Of a stretch of DNA of 64,000 bases, positions 1 to 11,505 are shown piece by piece. The position numbers and the translations under genes are program-made. Position 1 is the stretch's first letter. Each line of letters opens with the position of its first letter. Source of the DNA: Pleurodeles waltl (Eukaryota > Chordata > Amphibia > Caudata > Salamandridae); the NCBI RefSeq assembly GCF_031143425.1, contig NC_090448.1, positions 531,544,313 to 531,608,312 on the forward strand. The letters are read 5' to 3'. The notes under the pieces were generated by a model that saw only the letters and a list, made by a program, of their open reading frames with translations, made no database searches and had not been told where the DNA came from.

Positions 1-2303
1 TGGCTTAATTGCTCACCTTCAGAAGACTTGGTTTCAATATTCAGATACTATGACAAGTATTCATGCTTTGAAACCATAATTTCTAGAGCTGCTAAACCCA
101 GCTAGTGTGAGTGGTGGATTAACTTTAACATACTAGTTCCAGGGGAGTCCAAGGGTGCAAGACGTGGGGCCCTCACCAGTTTTCCTTCATTCAGAATTCC
201 TTTGAAATCACAAACTTTGCTTAAAAAACAGATTTGCCTCACATTTCAGTGAGGGGAAGTCCAGGAATCTGCAGGCAGCCACAAATTTTCTACCACCCTG
301 TGTTCCACTAAGTCTCAGGAGAAAAACGTTGCCTCACTTGTGTGGGTGGGCAAGTGACCGTGACAGGGAAGTGCCCAAATCAGATTGTGGAGACATCAAA
401 ATTACCTACCACAAAACAGCCTAGTTTTGTAAGACAGTCACCTGTGTATTTGGTCCTGGGCTCGGTGGCTATATAGGGAAACCTACCAAACCCAGACATT
501 TTTTAAAACTAGACACCTGGGGCAGTCCACAGAAGTGTTGTGTGTTTGGATTCCACAACATTTTCTTACCCAGAATACCCTGCAAAGGTGAAACGTTGAT
601 TAAAAACTCTACTTTTCCTTGCTTTTTTGTCACGTACACTACAGGAATTCCTGCCACCCAGTGTTTCCCCACTTGCCCTGATAAAAAGACAACCCCACTT
701 ATGTGCCTGTGCCTAGTGCTTGTGTCAGGAACAGAACACCCCAGGGTCAACAATAGCCGACATGCAAGGACCACTATTGACCATTGTGTGATCCATTCCT
801 ATCGCAGGCACTAGGCCTACCCTCACAAGTGAGGTACCATATTTATCGGGAGATTTGGGGGAATGTTGGGAAGAAGGAAGTTTGTGGTTCCTCTCAGATC
901 CCTGAACTTTGCAGCACCAAAATGTGAAGAAAAAGTGTTTCCAGACAAAGTTTCAGGTTTTCAAAGGATTCTGGGAGACAGAACCCAGTGAGAGCCCCAT
1001 AAGTCACCCCATCCTGGATTCCCTTAGGTGTCTAGTTTTCAAAGATGTGCAGATGTGGTAGGTTTCCTTAAGTGCTGGTTGAGTTAGAGCCCAAAATCCA
1101 CAGCTAGGCGCTTTGCAAAAAACACATCCGTTTTCATTGGAAAAAAGTGATGTGTCCGCGGTGTGTTTTGGGGCTTTTCCTGTCACGGGCACTAGGCCTA
1201 CCCACACAAGTGAGGTACCATTTTTATTGGGAGACTTGGGGGAACACATAATCGAAGAGCAATTGTTACTGCCAGTAGTCTTCCTCTACATTTTGGCCTT
1301 CCAAATGTAAGACAGTGTGTAAGAAAGAAGTCAATTTGAGAAATGCCCAATAATTCACGTTAGTATGGGGACCCCCGAATTCAGAGATGTGCAAATAACT
1401 ACTGTTTCTAAACTCCTTTTCTTGTGCCCATTTTGGAAATACATAGGTTTCCTTGATAACTATTTTTCACTCTTCATATTTTACCAAATAAATTGCTGTA
1501 CACCCGATATGCAATGAAAACTCATTGCAATGTGCAGCTCATTTATTGGCTCTGAGTAGCTTGGGTTATTGATGAACCTACATGTCTGATATACCCCCAC
1601 AAACATAATGGTTTATTGCTTTAAAAAATCTATCATAGTTGGAAAGAATTACGGAAGAAAACGTTGTCAGAAAAGCTATTCTTTTCAATTTTATTTTAAT
1701 ATTTTTTATGTCCACTGTTACTTTCTGTAGGAAAATCTTGAAGGAGCTACACAAATGACTTCTTGCTGAATTTAGAATTTTGACTACTTTTCAGTAATGT
1801 TTAGCTGTCCGAGATCCACCATTGGTTTCACACCCATTTCTGTCACTAACTGGAAGGAGGATGAAAGCACAAAAATTGTAAAAATGGGGTATGTCCCAGT
1901 AAAATGTCAAAACTGTATTGAAAAAAATGGTTTTCTGATTCAAGTCTTCCTGTTCCTGAAAGCTGGGACGATAGTGATTTTAGCACTGCAAACCCTTTTG
2001 TTGATGCCATTTGCAGGCAAAAAAACAGATGCCTACTTCTGCAGCACTTTTTCCCCATTTTTCTTTTTTTTTTAAAACAACACATTTTAGCTGGATTTTT
2101 GCAAATTTCTTGGTCTCCCCAAGGGGAACCCACAAACACTGGGTACCTTTACAATCTCCAGAATGTTGGGAAAAAAAGGATGGAAATTTGGCATGCATAG
2201 CTTTTGTGGACAAAACGTCATAGGGGCCTAAGCGCAAACTACCCCAAATAGCCAAAAAAGGGTTCAGCACTGGGGGGAAAAGGTGTAGCAGCTAAGTGGT
2301 TGA
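1..2303 (-). repeat. Dispersed element copy A (possibly piggyBac-like), minus orientation
   Basis: Read on the minus strand from 2303, this segment aligns by eye with the plus strand starting at 15699. Shared blocks include the terminal CTTAGCTGCTA / CTTCGCTGCTAAG motif, a GGAGATTNTAAAGGT block and a CAAATGGCATC block. The related copy begins TTAA-CCCC; here the corresponding end reads TCAA-CCAC. A TTAA flank plus a CCC terminus would suit a piggyBac-type MITE, which is inference. Further in (about 150-1300) there is a repeated unit of roughly 300 bp with a recurring 'CACTAGGCCTACCCACACAAGTG'-like core (about 790-830 and 1190-1215). No coding region is credible. The left end lies outside the window. 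Confidence 0.5.
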
Positions 2304-3075
2304 GAATATAGATTGGAGGTCCAATATAACTGGCAACTTTCTATCAGCAGCTAACCACCTTTTAAGTTTGTTTGGATCTGGGTTTATTTTTTTCTTGTAT
2401 AGCGTGCTAAAGGTTTTCAGCCTTTTTGATCCTATGTCTTCTGGCAAGTTTAGTTCTTGAGGAGATTCCTTGTCAATTAATGTATTTGTAAGATTTCTGG
2501 CCCCATTTATTTTCGTTTTACATGGCAACAGAGCAGTGGCCTAACATAGGCCCCCTCAGCCCCACCGGTGGGGGAGGGGGCTGAGCTACAGGTGAATCCC
2601 TCAGCGCAGTACCCTAACCAGAGTGCTCCTAATGTTCTTAGGGGGGTGGTGAGCCTCTATGAATTTTGCAGGGAGGCCCCCTCAAGTTATGTTACGCCAC
2701 TGCAGCAGAGCCCCACAGTTCTCCCACATGCAAACTTCTGCATCGTGCCGGTTTTCCAGCACACTAACATTTTCTTTTCCAAATATGCTCTGAGATCATT
2801 TTGAGCAATTTCTAGATCTTGTCTTGCCTTGGCTAATCTTCTGGGATTGGTTGCACATTGTTACTGAACCTCAGCTTCTTTTCATGCTGCTTCTTGCCGC
2901 CCTTCATGGTGTAATTAAATGATGCATTATTAATAATCCACCTAATGTAACCCATATAGGGATCCCAGACCGTGTCACCGGACGCTGTGACCGTATTATA
3001 TATTATTCCTGAGTACTCTCTTTTATCTCTTGCATTGTTCCTGTGTCTGCTAATAATATTATGTTCAGTGTCCAC
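2292..3075 (-). pseudogene. Unidentified coding remnant, split by the hAT MITE
   Basis: On the minus strand an open stretch starts at 3075 and runs to a stop at 2833. The same frame continues after that stop with coding-like sequence (KKMLVCWKTGT) down to the MITE at 2702. Another open stretch of 78 codons follows beyond the MITE (2528 to 2292). Together this suggests one decayed gene of about 250 codons interrupted by the MITE. It is rich in K, N and aromatic residues. I do not recognise the family. A retroelement or viral-derived gene is possible, but no diagnostic motif is visible. Chance open frames cannot be ruled out for the outer parts. Confidence 0.3.
2526..2710. mobile_element. hAT-type MITE, 169 bp, with 8-bp target duplication
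   Basis: The element runs from 2534 (CAGTGGCCTAACATAG) to 2702 (TATGTTACGCCACTG). These ends are inverted repeats of about 15 bp with one clear mismatch. CAGTGGCGTAAC-type termini are typical of hAT transposons. It is flanked by CAACAGAG (2526-2533) and CAGCAGAG (2703-2710), matching at 7 of 8 bases; an 8-bp duplication is the hAT signature. There is no transposase, so it is non-autonomous. It interrupts a minus-strand coding remnant (2292-3075). Confidence 0.8.
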
Positions 3076-3089
3076 CTGATTTGTATGTT

Positions 3090-3597
3090 TGCTTCTGGAA
3101 ATTCAAAACTTAAACTAAATTCAGAATGAAGATAAAATCTATGAAGGGTGATGCATTTAAGATTTGCTAAGGAAGGGGTTGCAAATAGATAAATTCAGCT
3201 GCCGTGGTTTTAAATTAAAATCAAAGTATAATCTGTCAGGAACTGGTAATGAAGTACTTATTACAACTGTATAAAAACTCACAGGTGACGGCAAACTACA
3301 GTTTAATGAGAGCTCAAAAACATGACATTAGTACCTGGAAGAAGGATACTGTACTATCATAAAACCCTCTATAAAGTGGGTATGGTGGTGACACTTGGTA
3401 CATCAGATTATAGCAAAGAAACATATCCACAACTAAACATCCATGTGTTATGAAGCTATTGATGCAGGAACATAGAGAAATGTGCTGATATTACATCATG
3501 ACTATATGTGGAATTTGAAAGAAAAGGGTCTCACTGACATTGATGAATACTGTTTTTTTAAGAACTGATAAGCTTTTACCTGTTACTGAAAGTGCAT
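3090..3597 (+). pseudogene. Penelope-like element 1, N-terminal RT part (interrupted)
   Basis: From about 3290 the plus strand reads, with frame breaks, like the start of a Penelope-like reverse transcriptase. There is a decayed 'KPADKGG' finger block followed by VVTLGTSDYSKETYPQLN (about 3384-3437), then GLTDIDEYCFF (about 3527-3560) and finally VHKDL at 3593-3607. In intact PLEs the last block continues as the LPKxHK...PPGRPIVS motif. Here the L1-like LINE has inserted exactly in the HKDL codons, and the RT resumes at 13301. The region 3090-3290 may hold the decayed N-terminus, but I cannot confirm it. The element is clearly dead. Confidence 0.65.
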
Positions 3598-3615
3598 AAA
3601 GACCTCTGGGAAGAT
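3598..3615 (+). repeat. Left target-site duplication of the nested LINE (18 bp)
   Basis: AAAGACCTCTGGGAAGAT at 3598-3615 recurs as AAAGACCTCCAGGAAGAT at 13283-13300, with 2 mismatches in 18. The second copy directly follows the LINE's A-rich 3' end, as expected for target-primed reverse transcription. Confidence 0.85.
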
Positions 3616-4615
3616 TGGGGGGGGGGGGCGTGGCCAAGCGTCTAACACAGTGGACGTTTAATCACTCGGCTCTGGACCCAGGTCGAACAATTATACCCGA
3701 GTGCCGGTACCAGCCTGGTGCTGGTACTGTAACAGGAGCCGAAGGCAGATGGAGCTGTGCTGGGCTTGAAGCAAAGCTCGAATCGACGTGCGGAGGCGTA
3801 CACCCGATGACGATGGTCGGCGGTTGCAGCCTGCCACAAGGCCTCCCGCCTGCTTCCCCCTGTCGCTGGGTAGCCCGCAGTAGAATGCAGTGGGCTGCTG
3901 ACATCTGAGGACTGCCGGTGAGTGGCCGGAATGGGAGGAGGCGGACCACTCTACCTGGGAACGCTGAGGAAGTGCCCCAGTTGGGCACCCCGGGGGTCTG
4001 TGTGGCCGGGCCTGGAGAGAGGAGAATCTGCTAGATGACACGTGTCTTTGTGCGGGCTGTGCAGCAGCCTGAGTGTGCCCCCCTGCGAATACCAGCAGTT
4101 GCTCGCTCTGGTGGGACGGCCCGGAGGAGGGCCATGCATGGATATAATTCACCGGAATGGAGCCAGGCTGGGGCCTAGAGGGTAGCCTGCTGCCGGTCGA
4201 GACACCTGTGGCAAACACTGAGAATGGGGGGGGGGAATCCTGAATACGACCCAGGAACTAAAAGGGAACACATAAAAACAGGCCAGAGAGGGTCCAGACC
4301 TCCCCCCCCATTGGAAACAGCACAGTTGAGTGTTCTGCGGAGGCTGGAGGAAGGATGTATTTTGACGGGGCCTTGGGGGGCCCAACGGTATGGAGACTAG
4401 TGGGCAGCAATAATGAGTGGACCTGTGGCAGAACATACCGGCAAAGCTCTGTGTCAGCTGCGGCGGACCATGTAGGCAGAAGATTGGCCACGCACAGCCA
4501 TTGAGAGTGGGACCTGATGTGGGGTGGAGGTGACTGGTCCCACGTAAACCTGTCGGGGTGTACATCTGGACCGAGGAAAAGGCCTCTGACCTAACAGTGC
4601 CCGGTCATAGGCGAG

Positions 4616-5572
4616 ATAGGGCGTAACAAGGAAAAGCCTCCTAAGATAGAGGAATATGCGCAGACACAATCCCCACCCTCGGAAGACTCAACTGCCTCCA
4701 CACCCTCTGACTGTATTCCCCCCTATGAGAGAAGAGCCCTCCGGGGACAAGCTAGATCTTATTTTGCAGAAAATCTGTGAGCCCAGAGTAATTATGGAAC
4801 AGGAACTGGGCGCTATAACCACAGATCTAAATCTGCTGAAAGATGACCAGCATAAATTGACAGATAGAGTCAAATCGACAGAGCAAGCATTGACCACCTT
4901 ACTACCAAAGCAAACGGAACATGACACACTGTTGATAGAAATGCGCAAGCAAGTGGAACAGCTCCAGGATCGTGCTGAGGATGCCGAAGGAGGGGCGGGC
5001 AGAAATAACATCCAAATAGTGTATCTTCTGGAGGGCAACGAGGGAGACCGACCCACCCAGTTCATTGAGACATGGCTACAGACAACGGTGGCACCAGAGG
5101 GCCTGTCTGACCTCTTCACTGTGGAGCGGGCACATTGTGTACCTGCCAAAAGACCGGTCAATGGGAGTCCCAGCCATGGCCTATAGTGGCGAAAATACTT
5201 AACTACAGAAACAGGGACACAATATTCCGAGTGGCGCGATCATGAGCACCGATCACTGTGGTCGGCTCTAGAGTGTCTATTTATCCAGATTATACGCTGT
5301 TAGAGCAGTGCCGCCGGGCCTCCTTCCAGGAAGTTAAAAGACACCTCAGAACACACGGCCTTCTATATGCATTGATCTTCCTGGCAAAGTTGAAAGTTAT
5401 ACATGACAGACGTTCTCATTTTTTTGATACTCCAGCAGCAGCCAGAAAATGGCTAGACCAGCACTTCCAGAGCACACGGAGTGACCAACAACAAGAGTTT
5501 GGATCCCAGAAGTTGAACCATCGGGCACGGCGCACTAATAGCAAACAGGATGCCATGGACAATGGCAGATAG
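4616..5572 (+). pseudogene. LINE A ORF1 protein (RNA-binding, coiled coil), frameshifted
   Basis: ORF1 proteins of L1 elements trimerise through a coiled coil and bind element RNA. Here a frame from 4656 to 5186 encodes a heptad-rich region (about residues 30-110: many L, K, Q and E), then the RRM-like block GRNNIQIVYLLEGNEGDRP and an ERAHCVP motif typical of L1 ORF1. A stop follows at 5184-5186. The C-terminal domain continues in another frame at 5258-5572 (YPDYTLLEQCRRASFQEVK ... FFDTPAAARKWL). An upstream frame from 4616 (ATAGGGCGTAACAAG) looks like the original N-terminus with its ATG decayed to ATA; this is inference. At least two frame breaks make it a pseudogene. Confidence 0.8.
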
Positions 5573-5997
5573 GGGCCGGCCCTGCGACAGACGAGGGAAG
5601 TCAACTGGAGGCCATCCAACTTGCTTCTATGCTACGGGACCACAGCCGTCGGTCCAGTACGGAGTCATCCATGGCCAAGGACTCAGACACTGAGACTGAG
5701 GACAGTGTAGCATTATTCCCTACTATAACGCCACAGACCGCTAATGAACTCTGAACAACCGAAAGGCTACACTCAATGTTGCTTATCCTCACCTTGGAGA
5801 TCCTGCAAATGATGCTGGGGGCACCTTTATCCTCCACAGTACACTAGACAGCTACCCTGACTCCTATATGTGGACACCGTGGTTAGCAACCATCAGCACA
5901 AGTAACACTTAACTAGCCACGTGTGAAATCCTTGCATTATTAGCTAGAATCTGGGACTTAATATGTGAGTACTTTATTACAAATGTGACCGGGGTCC

Positions 5998-6001
<4 letters not shown>

Positions 6002-6028
<27 letters not shown>
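6002..6028 (+). repeat. (TA)n microsatellite
   Basis: About 13 TA dinucleotides lie in the spacer between ORF1 and ORF2 of LINE A. Confidence 0.95.
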
Positions 6029-6264
6029 GTGGCTAAACTATTGGTGTCTTGGCGTTTGGTCCTCAGTACCCCACTAGTGTAAGCTAGATAATCTTTATGT
6101 TTTTACAGTTTGGTTGTATTTGTTGTACTGTTTTACAACACTGGACCACGAATTGGGTAGGGGTGTTATTTGTTCTTATAATGCTTCCATCATCGTGGAA
6201 ATGCTGGGAGAATACAGCAGATACATGGGAATAGAATTGCTCGACATTACCTTCACTAGTTGTA

Positions 6265-6567
6265 ATGTACACAGTCACTAAATCATACAATATAATTATT
6301 TGGAATATTCAAGTGCTGGGGTCACTCTATAAGTGACATAGGGACATCACGCCCACCTTGCCTTCCTACAGAACACCCACTTTACTACACCAGAAGCCCT
6401 CAAGCTGCAGTGCAGGTGGAGGGGACAATTGTTTTATACTTCATTATTGGCGTATGCCTGAAGAGCCGCCATGTGGATAACGGCGGGGATTACGTTTTCA
6501 GTTCAAGACAGAAAAATAGACACACAGGGTAGATACATACTCCTCAGGGGACTACTGGATGGAGAGC
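6265..6567 (+). pseudogene. LINE A ORF2, endonuclease domain first half
   Basis: An ATG at 6265 opens a frame that reaches WNIQVLGSLYK (from 6301), the N-terminal beta strand of the apurinic-type endonuclease of LINEs. A TGA at 6334 ends it. Later blocks recognisable in other frames include LQNTHF (6366-6383), where LINE endonucleases carry the catalytic Glu in LQETH: here the codon is AAC at 6372-6374. Further on come RWRGQLFYTS-like and QDRKIDTQGRYILLRGLL-like stretches up to 6567. The domain then stops at the solo LTR and resumes at 9402. The missing catalytic Glu, the stop and frame changes indicate long inactivity. Confidence 0.75.
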
Positions 6568-9401
6568 TGTTAGTAATGGGGTTTCTGGTTGGCTAGGGTA
6601 TGCACCTCAGCCAGGCAGAACCCACTCTAGTCAGGGCAAGGGAGTTACACGTCTAAGATAGCCCCTGCTCACCCTCTTGGTAGCTTGGCACGAGCAGTCA
6701 GGCCTATCCCAGAGGCAATGTGTAAAGCGTTTGCACAACACACACAACACATGTGACGCAAGATGTACACCACAAAGTAAACACAACACTGAGCTATGTA
6801 AAAATAAACAGTTTTGCACAAAACATAATTAGACCAATATTACACGTAAGTAATACCCTGCTACCTTAGCAGTTATCAGAATGTTACACAAGTTACTAAT
6901 AGTTTGAAAGAATATGCAGTTGTCACAGTAGAACACGTAAGTACTCAGGATTCTGCAACATAAGCAGTAGTCAGGAATTACAATAAGAATGATATGCACT
7001 TGTCATGAATAATTCCTAAATACCCATAAAAGGAACATTAGAGAACATATCACAAGTCATAAAAATACATATCAGCTAGACATGCCCATAAGAGGAATAT
7101 CAGCACATATATGTTATGTCATAGAAGCAGGTAGGTAACTTATGAGTCCCCCGTGGTCCATACCACGATATTAGAGCAAAATATGTGTCCCACAGTACCT
7201 GATTGATATGAAGAGGCACTCCCAGTGCTTAACAGAGGAACAAGGGGCCCCCGGCGCTCCTATGCACGCATGGGGGCCACGTGGTGCTCCTGGGTAGAGA
7301 GGGGCAATCTGCGCCTCTCCTCGTAAAAACCAGGCCCCTCTGGGGGCCCACGATTTGGAGGGGGGCCAGCCTCGGCCTCCTCACACCCTGTCCTCGGGGT
7401 GGGGGGCCGGGCGGGGCCCAACAAGCAGATATGGGAGCGAGAGGAAGGGGCCTCCGTCAAGGTCTCCCTTCCCCGTTCTGAACAAAATGCTTGCCCGGTT
7501 TGAAAAAGAGGAGCGTTCTGCTCCTAGCGCAGAGACCGGGGTTGGGGGTGCTTCCTGCAACCTCTCTGCTTACTGCAATGCAGTTTTTCCGGAACTCGGA
7601 CCCCTCCGGGGGCGCGAGAAGGCACTCGCCCGCACCCGACTTGGTGCGCGAGTGTTCCAAGTTGTTCCTGGGCTGCCGCGATGATTCTTTTTGGGATCCG
7701 AGGCAGCTGGTGCCCCAGGGGCGCTCCCGGGAGTGGACCATGCCTCGGGGGCACCGACAGGAGCACGCTTGCTCCGTTTGGCTTCTCCTTGTGCCCCGGG
7801 GGCACTAGAACTAGCGTGGACCTCGCGCTAAGCAAAAATCCAAAGCCTGAGTTGCGGCGGTGAATCCCGGCAGGGAAGAGGGGCTGTGAAGAGCGCGAGG
7901 GGCACTCTGATGCTCTCGGGCTGCGGCGGTGATCATGGGGGCCTCAAGGGGTGCTTTTTAAAAGCGCCAAGGCTTCACTGTGACCCCGGCTGTGGTGGTG
8001 GTTTTTCTGGGCACCAACAGGGTGCTTTGGAAAGTGCTAAGGACAAATCTGTAGGGATCGTTGCGGGGGTCAGGGGCCACAGCACCCTGTCCCTGAGAAC
8101 AAGCAAAAACAAGAAGAAGCACAGGGCTGGTGGGCCCAGCTACAGGCCAGCACAAGGGGTGCAGATGGTGGCAGTTCCTTCTAGTGACCAGGCAGGTTAC
8201 AGGTCAGCACAGCAGCAGCAGTCCAAGGTGGTTTCCTGGTGAGTCCATTCATCAGCTACTGTGTCCAGTTTCAAGTCCCAAGAATGTTCAAATTGTGGGG
8301 AAAATTCCCCTGTACTTATGCTGGGTTTACAGTGTGTTTTACAATGGCCAGGAGAGGGGGTTCCAACCAGTTACAACTGGTTTTGGGAGTGCCCTTTCTC
8401 TCCTCCAGCACAGGCTCCAAACATCTGTGGGGGCTAAACGACCCTATTGTGTGAGGTCAGGGCACAGCCTTTACAAATGCAGGTGTGCCCCGCCTCTCCC
8501 TTCTCTCAGCCCAGGAAGGCTTTACAATATGTAGATGCACCTCTGTGACACCTCCAGCCTCCCTGTGTTCAGGCTGTCTGAGAAGTATGCACAAAGCCCC
8601 AACTGTCAGTCTGCCCAGACGTGGTTTGGAGGCAAGCTGAAAAACACCAAACAAAGTCATAAGCACAGCTAAATGTGCACTTTCTAGAAGTGGTATTTCT
8701 GTGATAGTAATAAAAAATACACCTACACCAGTAAGCAGCATTCCTCACCACTATCACAACCATACCAAACTTGCCTACGCTAACCCTCATAAATCAGACA
8801 ATACCCCTTACACATAAGGTAGGGCATTTCCAATGCAATCCTATGAGGAGGCAGCACTCACAGCAGTGAGACACCAAGTTAGGCTGTTTGTCACTACCAG
8901 GACAGGCCACGCAACATGGCACATGTCCTGCCTTCTACATACATGGCACCCTGCCCAAAGGGCTAGCTAGGGCGTACCTTAGGGGTGACTTACATGTAGT
9001 AAAAGGGGAGTTCTGGGCCTGGCAGGTAAATTTGGATGCCAGGTCCCTGTGGCAGGAAACTGCGCATCCAGGCTCTGCGTTAGCAGGCCTTAGATAGGTT
9101 TGACAGGCTACTTCAGTGGGTGGCGCAAGCAGCGCTGCAGGCCCACTAGTAGCATTTAATTTACAGGCCCTGGGTATAGGGATACCACTTTACAAGAGAC
9201 TTACCAGTAAATTAAATATGCCAGTTAGCTATAATCCAATCAAACCAATTTTGTAAGGGAGAGCACATGCACTTTAGCACTGGTTAGCAGTGAAAAAGTG
9301 CTCAGAGTTAAAACGTCAGCCAACAAAGGTCAGAAAAATAAGGAGGCAAAAGCAAAAAGTCTGGGGAGTAACCCTGTAAAAGGGACAGGTCCAACAAGAG
9401 C
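6563..9401. mobile_element. Solo LTR (2829 bp) with perfect 5-bp target duplication
   Basis: The LTR runs from TGTTAG at 6568 to CCAACA at 9396, giving TG...CA ends and a short TGTT...AACA terminal inverted repeat. AGAGC flanks it on both sides (6563-6567 and 9397-9401). A 5-bp duplication and TG/CA ends define an integrase-type LTR insertion. No internal gag-pol and no second LTR copy is visible, so this is a solo LTR left by LTR-LTR recombination. Its length is large for an LTR. The middle (about 7250-8100) is GC- and CpG-rich; the ends are AT-richer. The open frames within it are not recognisable proteins. Ty3/gypsy-like is a guess; superfamily cannot be fixed without the internal region. 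Confidence 0.85.
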
Positions 9402-9882
9402 AGATTGTGCTGGGATGTCTTTATGCACCGAATTAAAAGCAGGATGCTTTCTATACATGTTTATCTACTGTGTTAGGAGACTGGGCTCATATTCCATCGG
9501 TGCAAGTGGGGGGGGCTCGAATGCAATAATAGATGTTCTCCTTGACCGCTCACACCCACCCCTCCCAAGCGTGGCACCGGTTCGCCGAGCTAGAGCATTG
9601 TGTCAGTGGGTTGAGGAATGGGACCTGGTGGATGTGTGGAGGAGCCGCAATGAAGAAGCAAGGGAATACTCCTTTTACTCCTACCCGTATATGCTCCATT
9701 CCCGGTTGGACCACGTCTTGTGCACTTTCAGCCTGCAATCACACATAAGGCATGCTACATATCTGGGTAAGACCCTCTCTGACCACAACCCACTGGAGAT
9801 CCAGCTGGTCTGGGGACAGGTACCCACCCCGATACCAACACGGCGGTTACAGCCCATGTTACTGGAGGACACAGCTTGTTGA
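9402..9882 (+). pseudogene. LINE A ORF2, endonuclease domain second half
   Basis: Directly after the LTR's target duplication the endonuclease resumes. The frame reads SNAIIDVLLDRS (from 9517), matching the GDFNxxxDxxxDRS block of LINE endonucleases, but the canonical GDFN is altered to GGSN, losing the Asp. Then come WDLVDVWR, YSFYSYPY...SRLDHVL and LSDHNPLEIQL (about 9778-9810), the last containing the conserved SDH. A TGA closes the frame at 9880-9882. Joined across the LTR, the two halves are collinear with a standard L1/Tx1 endonuclease, which is strong evidence that the LTR inserted into a LINE. Confidence 0.82.
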
Positions 9883-10308
9883 GAAAGCCTAGATAAAACT
9901 ATTGACACATTCTTTTAAGAAAATGCGGGCACTGCCTCTTCCCCATTGATCAAATGGGAGGCCTTCAAGGTGGCCACACGGGGATCCTTCATTCTATGGG
10001 GGTGGGAGGACTGTCTGATATTTTACATGACCTCACAACTGCAGAGAATAATCTGGGCTCTCTGGAGTGAGAGGCAACCCTAGATGACACTAAGGCAGAG
10101 CAACTACAAACGGCGCAGATCCATCATCCAGAGCTCCTGGAGCGTTTGCGAGTTGTGGATAGCAGAGCTTACACCCAAAGGGCACATACAGAGGCCGACA
10201 AACCGGGGGCCCTTCTTGCTAAACTAATCAGACCACAGCAATCTCCCATGCCGATCCTAATGATACAATTGCCACTGGTAGGAATAGTAAATAATCAAAC
10301 TGACGTTA
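9883..10308 (+). pseudogene. LINE A ORF2 linker between endonuclease and RT, decayed
   Basis: This stretch occupies the position of the EN-RT linker. An open frame (10146-10469) reads coding-like sequence such as RVVDSRAYTQRAHTEADKPG, resembling the helical linker with 'KAGKxLA'-type motif before the RT. It runs out of frame relative to the RT starting at 10309, so at least one indel separates them. Confidence 0.55.
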
Positions 10309-11505
10309 ATGAATCCTTTTGTCAATATTATACTGATCTCTACGATGCACCTTCCATCTGTAGACGACCACACCATGCACAGGTTTTTACACCAATATCT
10401 GCTACCACAGGTGACAGCATTGGAGAGAGAGGAACTGCAAGCTCCACTCGCGATCACCGATATTCATGAGGCATTGAAGGAGGTGGCTCGTAATAAGACA
10501 CCCGGATCAGATGGATTACCAGTGGAATTTTATGCCAAGTACGTTAATTGCCTCCTCCCTCAGCTTCAGAAGTTATATTATGGGTCTCTTGAGGAGGGCA
10601 TGCTTCCAGCCACAACTCATGAAGAAGTGGTTACCTTGCTTCTTGAACCAGATAGACCTTCTACACAGATGTCTTCTTACAGGCCCTTGTCTATTTTAAA
10701 TACCGAATATAAACTTCTCAGTAAAGTATTAGCGCGCAGATTGCTCCCACTCCTTCTGAGTTTACTACATACAGAATAATGTGGATTTGTACCTCACCAT
10801 GGTACATTCATGAATATCCGCTGTCTATTTCAGTTGATGGACGAGACGAAGCACAAGTATCCGCATGCAGGCTGTATCTCCTTAGGTATGTGGCAGGCAT
10901 TCGACACACTCTGCTGGAAAAATATGCTGGCCTCTCTGGAGGCCTATGGCATACCCCCAGTTTTTATGCGGTGGGGGAAGCTCCTATACACAGCACCGAC
11001 TGCTAGAGCCAAGACGGGAGTGCGTATATCCGCCTCTTACCATGTATGCCGCGGAGCTAAGCAGGGCTGTCCTCTGTCCCCCCTTCTGTTTATATTGGCA
11101 TTAGAACCCCTGGCACAACACCATCACCATAGTGCGACTTATTGGGGCATTGTGCTTAGTCCCACTATCCACGCTTGCTCCTTATATGCAGATGACATGA
11201 TACTTTATTATAGGGATTTGCAGCATGACACGGAGAGGGCAGTGCAGATTTATTCTAGATTTGCACTCATTTCAGGGTTTCAAATCAACCCCAATAAATC
11301 CTATGCATACTCCTTCCGGGACACCTATTCAGAACCTTCGGTCCAATTAGGACCCATGACCAGTGCTGTGGCACCGGTATCCTTCCGCTATCTTGGTATT
11401 CGCATGTACCGGGACCAGGCAGATATGCTGGAAGGGAATTTAAACAGGACGATTGCATTGCTCTGGACCCAAATTGATTTCTGGATTACTCTACCACTTT
11501 CGTAG
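10309..11505 (+). pseudogene. LINE A ORF2, reverse transcriptase domain
   Basis: One frame from 10309 to 11505 encodes a LINE RT, interrupted by a single in-frame TAA at 10777-10779, where intact elements have Gln before CGF. Visible motifs in order: TPGSDGLPVEFY, SSYRPLSILNTEYKLLSKVLA, CGFVP, AFDTL (motif A Asp, near 10898), GAKQGCPLSPLLF (motif B) and LYADDMILYY (motif C, about 11180-11208, both catalytic Asp present). Then ALISGFQINPNKS and FRYLGI. The catalytic triad is intact, but the stop, the frameshifts elsewhere and the split endonuclease make the element non-functional. Confidence 0.9.

Noticed and set aside
3642..4565. Long minus-strand open frames (up to 175 codons)
   Set aside because: They lie antisense within the GC-rich 5' UTR of LINE A, overlap in several frames, and show no recognisable domain.
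7260..8240. Dense overlapping open frames on both strands
   Set aside because: This is the GC-rich core of the solo LTR; stops are rare because of base composition. No protein motif is seen in any frame.
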